Part shown: positions 12,346 through 23,200 of the stretch, in pieces | Layout of the letters: every line of letters begins with the position of its first letter | How positions within the stretch are numbered: position 1 is the stretch's first letter | From: Hyposmocoma kahamanoa | Taxonomy: Eukaryota; Arthropoda; Insecta; Lepidoptera; Cosmopterigidae | Length of the DNA stretch: 64,000 nt | Assembly (NCBI RefSeq): GCF_003589595.1 | Contig: NW_020654289.1 | Coordinates: 7,126,902 to 7,190,901, forward strand | Direction of reading: 5' to 3' | Notes under the pieces: model-generated | What the model saw: the letters and a program-made list of their open reading frames with translations, nothing else | The model's database searches: none | What the model was told of the DNA's origin: nothing | Program-made: the position numbers and the translations under genes

Positions 12346-12784
12346 GTAGATATAATTATAATAAATATTTTAAGGAATCTTGAAGAATGTGGCTCCTTTA
12401 ACAAAAAATAACCTAGAATAACTGATTACTAAATAGATCCCTACAAAATGTATGGTAAAAGATTTTTTGCGATTTCTGACATTTCGAGTACTCTTATCGC
12501 AGTTGGTCCCATAGAGACTATTAATCCTTACCAGAGACAGGTCCGAATGGCATAAAAGAAAGTTTGTAAAAATTGCCTTTTATCTTGCTGACTGTACCAA
12601 TTTTTCAAAATCTGTGAATGCCAATCAAAATATCTTACAAATTCATGGATAGTCTTCTAGAATCGTTTGCCTATAACTACAACGATTAAGGTGTCTGGCC
12701 TTGCTGCCCCGTCTCATATAGTGTATTTATTTTGTATTTTTTTATTTATACAATTAGCCTATTTATTTTTATTTGTAAAATTGG
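12346..12784. other. Gene-free stretch
   Basis: Holds only the third degenerate copy of the 12-kb duplication (about 12506-12565). Confidence 0.5.
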
Positions 12785-12955
12785 CACACTACGTCTCCCG
12801 CTCCGATTAGCTTTCCTCTACCTCAAAGGTTGTCTGGAAGAGATCGCTCTTATTAATAAAACCGCCTTTGCAAACATTAATTTTAAGTTGTTTATGTACT
12901 ATTCTTGTTCTTGTGTGTGACCAATAAAGTGTTTATCTATCTATCTATGTAATAC
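12785..12955 (+). mobile_element. LINE 3' end with (TCTA)n tail
   Basis: TTCCTCTACCTCAAAGGTTG, TGTCTGGAAGAGATCGCTC and CCGCCTTTGC precede CCAATAAAGTGTTTATC and a TCTA tail. AATAAA just ahead of the tail fits a retrotransposed 3' UTR. Confidence 0.7.
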
Positions 12956-13446
12956 TTTTTTTAAGTTACGCATTTTAAAAAATCTGTCTCTAGTGTTGGT
13001 CGATCGAGTTTGCGCTTAGCGCTACGCGCTGTAATGTTTTACAACATGCGTCTGCTCATAGGGTGTTATCGTCGGCAATGCCCTGATTGCTCATTACTGA
13101 GATATACATTTATTTAACAACAATGGAAACAAAAAGATTAAAAAAGAGGTTTTACAAGGAAGTCTATGTTTGTATTAATCGAGTAATAACCTAAAACTTA
13201 TTTGTATAATAGTGATGTGTGAAATTACAACATAATTTTCTTTTTGCATTTTTAATACCTTTTTGGTATCTTTAATCTAAATACGTTTTGGGAAACTGTA
13301 GGTAAAAATAAAAAAAATTGGAATGCCGTGTTACAGGATTTTGGGTTAGTTAAAACTAGCCAGCTCTGCATATTCAACAGTATTACGAAAAATAAAATTT
13401 GAACATTGCTCAGTGTTGTGACCTTTTTTGACGCACGCCTTGTATT

Positions 13447-13713
13447 TATGATACCAATCGATGAGACGAACAAGTCGTCGAACACAGCAGTTGCCGTGCC
13501 ACTCAGAGCCTTAAATCGCTAAGATCTAAGGGTCACTGCCATTGCGCCCGTCACCCTGCGACATAAGTTAACAAGTCCCTGTAATTTCACCAGCGCCGTT
13601 ACCCTTCAAAACCGGACCTCAATAAATAATGCTCTCATGCTTGGCGGCAGAAATTAGTAAGGCGGCAGTACTTCTTTGAATGAGCTCTTTCACAAAGCGC
13701 TCTACCGGTACTA
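13447..13713 (+). mobile_element. RepA, near full length
   Basis: GAGACGAACAAGTCGTCG through CACTCAGAGCCTTAAATCGC, CCCGTCACCCTGCGACATAA and GCTTGGCGGCAGAAATTAG to GAGCTCTTTCACAAAGCGCT. Confidence 0.85.
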
Positions 13714-14562
13714 TTGTGTTGCTCTGGCTGATTTCGTGAGTTCGTGTGCTTTTGTTTAGCCGATTTTGTCACTTGTTATTAGCGACTTGACCAAGATGGA
13801 CCAGTACTGGAAGCTTGTACGTACATGAAGTATTTATTTTTCTTGTCACTTAATAAACTTACAAAGTTAAAGATATATTTTAAAGGTAATTATCGAGTTC
13901 TTAAGCTTTTGCAATTGCTATTTTTAAAGGGCCAATCGCCAAAAACTAGAAATCAATAAGTGTAGCGTTTGGGTCTGTTGATCGAAATTTATTAATAATT
14001 TAATTTAACAAAAATAAGGTTGATGACCTGGGTCCCTGGAGGCCACAGGCGAAACTTCTAGCGAACGAGCTGTCGCATCGTCTTGTAGAAGCCTCCGGAG
14101 ATCACAGGGCTGGCAGTTATTTTTGCCAAAGAATAAGTTTAGGTATTCAAAGGGGAAATGTTGCCAGTCTTCTGGGCACGATGCCCCAGGGTATGGCCTT
14201 GAGGAACTTTCCTTTTTTAAAATTTTCATTCTGTATTATATTAATAATTAATTAATTACAATGCGCCTTAAATAATTACCACGCCTTTTTATGAGTCTCT
14301 TGTTCGCGTCTCCTGAATGTCTTTGTGTTTCATAAGGTTACATCCAAAATAGAATTAAACTTTGCACAGAGTGTCGATTTGATTGAAACTTTGGATCCAT
14401 AAAAATTGTGGCATTTGGAATTAAACATTTCAATTAGATTTCCAGAGTTTCTATTGCTGCTCTTCTACTATAATAAGTAAAAATGACATATTTAAGTAAG
14501 GACTTTGGAATTCCAGTGGGATCTTCCTGTGGGATCTATATATATATATATTGAGGATCCAC
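13714..14562. other. Gene-free stretch
   Basis: No gene found. The GGGTCCCTGGAGGCCACA motif at 14031 recurs as GGGTCCCTGGTGGCCACA at about 21039, hinting at a shared unclassified repeat. A TA run is at 14540-14552. Confidence 0.4.
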
Positions 14563-14762
14563 AAGTTCTTTTTTACAATATCAAGTGACGGAACGAACAA
14601 GTCGTCGTGCACCTGGTGTTAAGCAACACGCCTGTCCATATCAGTTGCAATGCTACTCAGAGCGTTAATCCGCAAAGATCTCAGGGAGACTGCCACTGCG
14701 CCCGTCACCCTGAGACATAAGTTAACACATACCATGTGCCTGTAATTTCACCATCATGCCGT
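14563..14762 (+). mobile_element. RepA, 3'-truncated
   Basis: AATATCAAGTGACGGAACG through CGCCCGTCACCCTGAGACAT, then CATGTGCCTGTAATTTCACC; the 3' third is missing. Confidence 0.8.
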
Positions 14763-15277
14763 AATTAGTATATAATTGTATAAAGTTCAAACTTCGAAAT
14801 GATTATTCAAAATCTCTTCGATCCGGTAAACATTATTTCAAATTATTTACTTTGTTAAACTTTTAATCGAATGTGGTTCTGATGTTCTGGTGGTGATATT
14901 CACATGTTTCCAATAAGAAACATCCCGTAATATAAATATAGCATGTTATTGCTCAACACAAACCAAATATCAAAGCGGGTATAAGATGTACCAGATAATT
15001 ATTATATAGATTAATATGAGTTATCAACAATTACATCAATTAGCTGGTATCAAAGTAGGAAATTCCCTGTATTAAGAGTACCATAGCAATGGGATTCGCT
15101 TCAAGTGGGGCACTTCACAAAACACTAAACCAACCAATTTATAAGTTTATTTTCTAAAATGATCCTACTGGAAATTGAGCTCGGGATCTCCTCATACAGT
15201 GCAAATCGTTGGGCCTCCAAGGTCGTCATGTCCACGTTAATTAATATGTTAGAGAATGAGTTCGTATAACAATAGCC

Positions 15278-15583
15278 CCCTGTACACAGACACTCTATCG
15301 GATTGCGCGCGGGAAAGCTTGCACGCTCGATCGTGCGCAAATACCTGTTTGATTTTTTTTAAACTAACGTTATTTCGCGCGCAATTGCTCGTGTTCGTTT
15401 TTGTTACAACGGAAAGAGCGTCCGTGTAAAGGCTAATCGTGCAGGAGAGTGATAGTGCGCGATTGCATGCGCGGCTGATGAGCGCAATCGCGTGGCTTTT
15501 CCCTTTTCCTTCCAACATCTTTACACGCGCGCTCAATTGCGCACGATTGCAGTTTCACGCGCAATAGAGTGTCTGTATAAAGC
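15278..15583. mobile_element. MITE with GCGC-rich terminal inverted repeats
   Basis: TACACAGACACTCTATCGGA at the left is mirrored by AATAGAGTGTCTGTATA at the right. The interior is rich in GCGCGCAATTGC and GCGCGATTGC motifs in both orientations and has no ORF. The ORFs called here on the minus strand are by-products of the palindromes. Confidence 0.7.
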
Positions 15584-15644
15584 CTGCTAATGCTATCTCG
15601 TTAAAATATATAATAATATAATTTCAGAGCTATTACTTCTTCGT

Positions 15645-15700
15645 GTCATTATTTAAGAGCTAGAGTCTTGTCGGTGGGGTTTTCGCTATTCATTTTTACT
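15645..15700 (-). mobile_element. Fragment of an RTE-type LINE 3' end
   Basis: ATTTAAGAGCTAGAGTCTTG then TCGGTG matches the sequence directly downstream of the RTE-like ORF at 51285-51335. Confidence 0.5.
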
Positions 15701-15736
15701 GTAAAAAATAGTACTGTACGCTTTAACGTATTTGGA

Positions 15737-15892
15737 CCACGAATGAAAAAAATTCTTAGGTTTTGGCGATTGTTATACGTTGGTTATTGTCGTGACCATG
15801 GGACCTGTAGAAAGCCCGAAACGTTGATTTGTTTGAAAAACATATAAACGTGATTTAGATCTAATAAAAATACTTTTATTTCCTGTGAATGT
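15737..15892 (+). mobile_element. RepC, right half
   Basis: TTCTTAGGTTTTGGCGATTG, GACCATGGGACCTGTA, AGCCCGAAACGTTGATTTG and CTTTTATTTCCTGTG correspond to the second arm of the RepC palindrome. Confidence 0.65.
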
Positions 15893-16075
15893 AATTCAAA
15901 TGCCAGTCAGCCAGAATTGTGGCTTATGACCTTAATGTTCACATCAAAATGAGAGTGCTGTGCTCAGGATACCAATCAACACAACGAAAATAAAACACGT
16001 AGCTTGTATTTATATATTCATGACCGACTTAACAACTTATCAGTTTTGCTAGTCGGATCCTCTTTGTTACTTACA

Positions 16076-17234
16076 TTATTTGTGGTATTTTGAAGTTGTA
16101 AGTGGGTGGTTTGTAACGGCTGCTTTGTTAATTTTGGAAGTTTCGTGACTATTGGTGATGTTTTCATTAATGTTAAAAATGTTAATGCCAGAGGTAACAA
16201 TAACGGAAGCGTTTGTAATGTTAGAAGTGGTAATACCTGTACGGTTATTAACGGGATTTGCGTAAACGTAAAAAGGGGCAATGTTAGTACGATTATAAGT
16301 GGAATTTTTATTAATATGGGAAGTGGCAATATCAATGTTGTTGGAATTGATTATATCAGTGTAATAATGAAAAGGAGTTTTGTTAATATTGGAAGAGGTT
16401 ATATTAGCGTTGTTACGAGCAAAATTTTTATTAATGTTAAAATAGGTAATATCAGTATGATTAGTAACGGAAGTTTTAGTAATATTAGAAGTGGTAATAC
16501 CAGTGTAGTTATTCACAGGATTTGTGTAAATGTAAGAAGAGGTAATATTAGCATGATCATAACTGGGATTTTGTTTAATGTGTGTGTTAGAAGTGGAATT
16601 GGTTATGTCATTGTAATTATTAAAAGAAGTTTTGTTACTATTATCAGTTGTAACATTAGTATGGTTATTAACAAAGGTGTCGTTAATGTTAGATGTTTCG
16701 ATTTCAGCGCGTTTATTACTAATAATTACGTTACTGTTTTTTAGAGAAATGGTTGATACTTTTGTGTTTTTTGTAATTGGGCTCACTTCAGCACTAGAAT
16801 TTTTAGCAGGTTTATCTGTTTTCGATAATAATTTTATTGTGCTTGTTTCCAATATTCGTTTCTCAGGATTTATCGTTTCTTTATCTTGATGCGGTGTTTG
16901 TTGTTTATTTTTCAGAATATTTAGTATCGCATATGTTCCTTTTGCTGGTTGTTTGTTTATTATAATCTTCTGCAACACATTTTGAGTATTATTGTTATTA
17001 GTATTCATTCTTCTATTACGCAGTCTGGACGAAGCACGTTCGGAGGTGTATAAGTTCTCACCAGGCCATTCTATATAGTCTTCAAATTTATACGTATGCT
17101 TGCATTGCCTTTGTTGAGAACCGCGTCCACATATTTCGCGACAGACGGCGTAAGTTATGAAAGTATTTTTGTTCCCACCACAACCACCCCAAAGAAATCT
17201 ATAACAGTCTTGCCAATATGGATCATAAGCCCAT
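16076..17234 (-). CDS. Kunitz gene exon 4 (rest of Kunitz domain and repeat tail)
   Basis: Acceptor TTTGTTTCAG at 17235. Encodes WAYDPYWQDC, YRFLWGGC and TYAVCREIC to finish the domain, one further Cys nine residues on, a basic linker (RASSRLRNRR) and the long tail. It ends at TAA 16078-16076. A textbook donor GTAAGTAAC begins one base after the stop, so a downstream non-coding or alternative exon is possible. Confidence 0.9.
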
Positions 17235-20200
17235 CTGAAACAAAACAAGTTGCATATTGTAAAATAATTAGGTAGTTAACAATGAAGCATGCCTGGAAAG
17301 CGTTTTGGTTAAATTTACACTTACTTATCTACAGGCGGAACCTTGCAGGCCCTACTATGTATACCTACGATACATGAATGTCAAAATTTAACTCAGTTTA
17401 TTTAATTATAGTACTATCACAGATGACTTATTAGTTACTACGTTACAGATACATTACTCTCATACAAAATCCAAAAATACCTACGCATGTGAGCAACCAT
17501 AAACGACGTGCGGCGGTTGTGCACACATACAAGCCACGCTGTTATTTTGAATGGAGTTACCCTACTTGTTTTATTCTACTATGTCTCGACAGCATGCAGC
17601 TGGTCACGACCATACGCGTTAACTGCAGATATGCATAGGAAATGAAACTATTTTTCCGGATTTAAATTAATATAATTCGCGTATATTTGTTTTTTTAAAC
17701 AAACCGACGTTTCAGGCCCTTTACAGGTCCCATGATCATGGTTGACTCAACCGTAGTCAACCGTGAACCTTTACTGTAAAGGGCCCGAAACGTTGGTTTG
17801 TTTGAAAAAACAAATATTCGCGATTTAAATCCGGAAAAATAGTTTAATTTCCTATAAAACAAACCTAAAAAACATAGTGTGCAGTGATTCGGGCTTGACA
17901 TCAAGCCTTATGGAAACCACACCGGCTCCTTTGAAAGGGTACTTCTTGGCCCGCCGGTTCGTTTTATATTGTTTTTTATATACCCCGGATTACATAACTT
18001 CAACGTTAATTGATCGGTGGAACGTTCTAGAACTGTCTAGACTATAAAGACTGCGTTGATATACGTTGACTAGAAAGTCTTCTTACCTGAGTTCACGACC
18101 CCAGCAATCGCCTCGAACGGGTTTCTCGTGACAGTCGTAAAAAGTCCCATAAGTATTTGGACCCATAGCCATCGGAGGAGGCTCAGCACCTTTATCTGGT
18201 AGGCCGAAACCTGTACCATGACAAACGGCCGATTAATTCAATAATGAGTATAATGTAGGTAAATGTGAAAATTTTAGCGTTATATTTTTTATCCGCTCAC
18301 GCGACACATGCAGCCGTAGACGCATATCACACCTAGAGGTGCCGGTGATGATTTTATACCGATTTATCGGATATCGAAGTTATAACAGGTAACAGAACTA
18401 ATATTAATTGCTATTTCGGTAACTACTCTAGCAAACCATAAAGTTTTTAATGCCTAAGTCTGTCATTTAAAAAAAAATAAACAACTTCAAAAATACGTCA
18501 GGACAATCGCGTGTGTTATTGTTTGGGCTGGTGATTTCGGTGTTTATTTATTGAAAACATACCGTAAGTAGCATTTTTTAAGTTTACCCTGAATATAAAT
18601 ATTTATAAACTATACTTTAAGGAGTAATTTCATAGTAAACGTTGGAACCACTCAAACCGAATATTATCATATTTATCCAAGTACACCAAAAATTTTATTA
18701 GTGCTTTTTAAGTGCAGGATTTGCGGTGTATTGCTGCATTTTATTTGAAATATTTTTGTTGGTAGTACGGAGGGTATTTATTTAGCAATGCAGAATAATA
18801 ATTTTTATTTATACAAACTTGTATTTAAACTGAATGTTTTTCTAATTTGCGAAACCAAATAGCCGCCATTTTGCGGTAGGAGGAGCGCATCGCGTGAGCG
18901 GTTATAATATCAAGTAATAGGATGAACAAGAGAACCTGATGGTAAGCGACGCTCCTACACATAATAGTAGCAGTGTTACTTAAATTTTTAAGGCATGTCA
19001 CCGGAGGAGAAGCGGGAAAAACTGTTTTGCTAGATCAAATGATTCAGGTATTTACTATTGTAGTGACGGCCGGTCATACAAAAGGATCGTCCATCGCGCA
19101 GGGCGCGCTGGCTCACACTGATCGGCGCTTTTTTTTTGAAGGACAGTTTGCAGTTGGCCGCTGATGGCCTTGACTGCGCCACCGGAAAAAAAGGGCGAGC
19201 AGAAGGCTCATCACCGGTAAAATAAACTTAAAACTAAGTAGCGGGCCTGAGGGCGCCCAAATGAGCACGAACCTCGGCTCAGGGCGCTAATGAAGACTTC
19301 CGCCAGAAGGGCTATAGGAGAGAATCTACCAGTATACGTGCTGAAATGAGGGGCTCTACGACCTCGCCGGCGAGGACGGTTGGTGCGTGTGGAGATGGAG
19401 GACTGATGTGCGATTTGGTTGGCCTTCAAAGTGGCGAGAGTGGTAGGGTCACCATGGTCGTTGAGGACTTCCCTTGGCCGACGGGTCCTACGTACGCGGT
19501 AGGGGTGTTCCCTGAGGGAGTCGTAGTTGGATGCATCCACCACGAGGCGGTTGGGGTGGCGAGGAGCAGAGTCGAAGTATTTCCTCGATGCCTGCTCATG
19601 AATTCGGCTATTGTGGGGAGCCGGAAAACTATATGGAGGTTAGCGTTGCGCAGGTACCACGGGGCACCCGTCGCATTGCGCATGAATCTATTTTGAAGAG
19701 CCTACGTACGTAAGAGCGTACGTCATGTTTGGGCGGATGCTGGTCGTGTACAATCTCACCTTACCACGAAGGGAGAGTTTGCTATGCTTATTGAGAAGGG
19801 GTGGAGGCGCCTCCTAACAAAGTGGGCGCGATCGCGGACGGTTTTCACGTGTGCTTTGAATGACAGCTTCCTATCGAGCGTAACTCCTAAGTATTTGACC
19901 GTGTTCACCCAAGGGATTAGGCGACCAAAGAGCGAGATCGGGGTGAGGTTTTATACCCCACGACTGGATAGGTTACTTCACGTGAAGAGTACCGCGACGT
20001 TTTTGTCAGGATTGACTTTGATTCTCCATCTGCGAAACCAGTCGACTAGGCGTGTGGTGGCAGATTGGAGAACTGCGGAAACTAATTTGGAGCTGAGCGC
20101 CGAATAATAGAGCGCAGTGTCGTCGGCAAAGAGGGCGAGATTTACTGAAAGATACTACGGGATATCTCTAGTATACAGGGAGAATAGGAGGGGTGAGAGG

Positions 20201-23200
20201 ACAGAGCCTTGTCTTTTACACGATATTTCACCGGATCATATAAAATCCTGAAAACAGACTAAAAGTTCACAAGGAGCTCTACTGCTTTAATTATTTTGTA
20301 CATTCCTTCTGATAAGTTTTATTCTATTTGATAAAGACCGTTCAATTTTTTGGTATCACCGGCTTCCGTAGGTGGACGTTGAAATATGTATAATCAAAAA
20401 TTAACAGTAAATGATTTCTGAAATTCGTAGTCTAGCGTTAATTTCGTAGGGCTTTCATGTATCGAAGAAATAGTTCGTTTCCTTTGAAAAATACAACAGT
20501 TACAGTTATATAAAGTGACTTGTTTAAAAGTTTAACGTCATTCGGGATAACGAAACGGGATAGACCAAAAATCAAAACAGACTGGATGGCAGACTCAAGA
20601 GCTGTTAGATAATTTACCCAAACGAATTAGAAAATATCTATGCAAACACTTTACCGTTACTTATTTTGGGGCACGGATCTAATTTGACGGCGAATTTGAC
20701 GACCTTCTTGGAGTGGCTTGAACAGCGGTTTTCATGATGTCGCCATCTCTGAGGTCCCGGTTTCGATCCCCGGTCGGATTAATATAGAAATTAACTTTTT
20801 TATTGTCAATGATATAAGTGCTTTAGTTAGTTACTTTGGGATCAAAGCAACATATGTGATGTTGTCTAACATTCATTTACTTAATTCCGTACATTTAAAT
20901 TAGACCTAGGTTTTCTGACCATGTCTATTACTCTATTTCGTTTTTGGTATAATAATCTGTCACCATAGAGGTAAATAAAGGCAAAGTTATGTAAGGTGTA
21001 AGTGCTACTAGCTTGTGCTTTTTGCGCCAGGAAGTCTGGGTCCCTGGTGGCCACATGGAAAATTTTGGGTTTAGTAATTTTTAGTTACTTCTGCCAAAAA
21101 AAAAAAACAAATATTTCAATAAAACTTAGCAAATAGACGTAATTCCACGTATTGTTGAGGTCGGTTTTTTTAGTACTCTGTACTGAGATTATTATTATAT
21201 TATCGTTAGAACTTTTAGCTGCCTCCGTGGCCTAACGGTTACCATTTAAGCTAGCCGGACTGCCACGCAGAAGTCCCATGTTCGATTCCCGGGCCAGGAG
21301 AAATATTTGTATGGCCTACATTTATTTCTCTCGTGAGTTTGGGTGTAATTTGGGTTGTCTATGTGTGTGTCCATGGCACCCGCGACACAGGGTTTTCCCT
21401 AGTGCGGGGCTATGTTGAGTGTGTGCCTTGTAACTGTCAAAAAATATTGTTACTACCTGTGCATTCACATTTTTACTTTGTGTTGCACTGCAACACAAGC
21501 CCGCCCCTGCACCCCCGTAAGCGCCCAGTTACACGCGGCAAAAGTTTGCGCGCGGCCGCCGCGCGGCAACTGCCCGGTTACCACGCCTTCATGTACATTA
21601 ATGGCGAATCTGAATTCTATATACCAGGCAACAACACTTAAATTCCTCTGCATAATACAACCGCTCGGCCACCGCGCGGGCAGCTGCGTAGACCACATTC
21701 AAGCCAGTTTTGCCCGCGTGCCCGGGACGCTCATTTTAAAACGTAAAAGCTACACAAATAGAGCGTATTTTGCCATGACAGTTAGACGCACGCGGTCGCT
21801 GCGCGGCGGCAACGCGGAGACCACTCTTCGCGTGAGCGCGATGAGATTCGTGTCAAATAAATGCGCTCTAATGCCCCTGCCGTGGACGAGGACAAATTTA
21901 TGCGTCTACCTACCACATGAAATTATTCATTCATCCAATTAGTTAACTGTGCCATCAGATCAGCTGCTTATGTTGATTAGTTTATTGATATTGGTCACAT
22001 TTGAACATTTTGACATTTGAACACAACGATGACATCTTGAATCCAAAAGAACAAAAATATGTACCGATAGTTATGAGAATCGGTTTCATATAAAGGCACA
22101 CGCTTCTATAATAAATTCCTGTTGATATTCAAAATTAACCATTTACGACGTTTACAACTAAAACAAAAATGTTATACCAGACGTACAATTTCTGTGCATT
22201 TGGAAAATTCATGGGAGTGATCTATTTAGTTATTTCAGGTTGCTTCTAGGAATAATGTCTTATTTACAAAGTGGAACCTCTTGACATTGAGTTTTTTATT
22301 CATTCTTTTCAAGGGAATCAATCTTACGAATGAGTAGTGTTTAATAAATTTGACAATTTCAAATGCAATTTGATTGCCTATAAAAGAAAGTTATTCAGAA
22401 TTTGAATTTACCTTGCCAAGTGTTGGGCCAGTCTTCATCGACGTCTTTGGGAACCCCGTCGTGAATGGCATTCGCAGGTTTTATGCCCGCTACCGCCCAA
22501 GCCGTCGGATAGTTAGCGTAAACTCCGTCATGTTCGTACGGTTGACGGTCGAGACTTTTTTTTGGACGAAATCTTCCGTCGTGACCGTAACGTCCTTTAT
22601 CTCCAAATCCCCCATCACCTTCTGGACTGAAGTCTATCTTGCCGCCGCCAAATGGCCCATCTGGGCCGAATGGCCCCTTAGGTCCCATTATACCACCCGG
22701 ATTCAAGTTGTAAGGATTGCTCGGGTCCGAGACCACACTGTCATCTGTTTTGTCAGCCGCATCCTGAGCTTGCTTTATCGCTCTATCCTTCGCTTCCTGC
22801 GTTTTTCTATAACAAAAGTCCTCGATAACAAATTAATTGAATGTTTTCGTTATAGCTCATTGACTTACAATTATATGGACGTCGGGTCCGCGCTAAAAAG
22901 TGTCCGCACTTGTAAGGCGCTAAAATCGTATACAGAGCGCCAAACTCCGCTTTAGTCTTCATTTGTTCTACTGACAGCGCGATACTGCGATGACATTACA
23001 ATTTAAATTTGGAATAGGTTGACTTGGGACATTTTTTTCGTGGTTTTTGTATTAGACCCGTCGTCCATTTATTTGTAAGTCAATGTTATAGCTCTATTTA
23101 TTTCTATTATAGCTTCGATGAAACGCGGAATCTGTTTGCTATGAAACGAGCACATCGTCTATAATATACGGTCCTTGCGGTACACCACTATTATTTACGT

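Noticed and set aside
16106..16744. 212-codon plus-strand ORF
   Set aside because: It is the antisense shadow of the Kunitz repeat tail; the repetitive codons keep both strands open, and only the minus strand completes a Kunitz domain.
21412..21942. 176-codon plus-strand ORF
   Set aside because: Runs from SINE-B into the GC-rich RepH repeat; its length comes from low stop density in GC-rich DNA.
22374..22955. 193-codon plus-strand ORF
   Set aside because: Overlaps Kunitz exon 2 and the MITE in antisense; no domain, and the minus strand has splice sites and meaningful composition.
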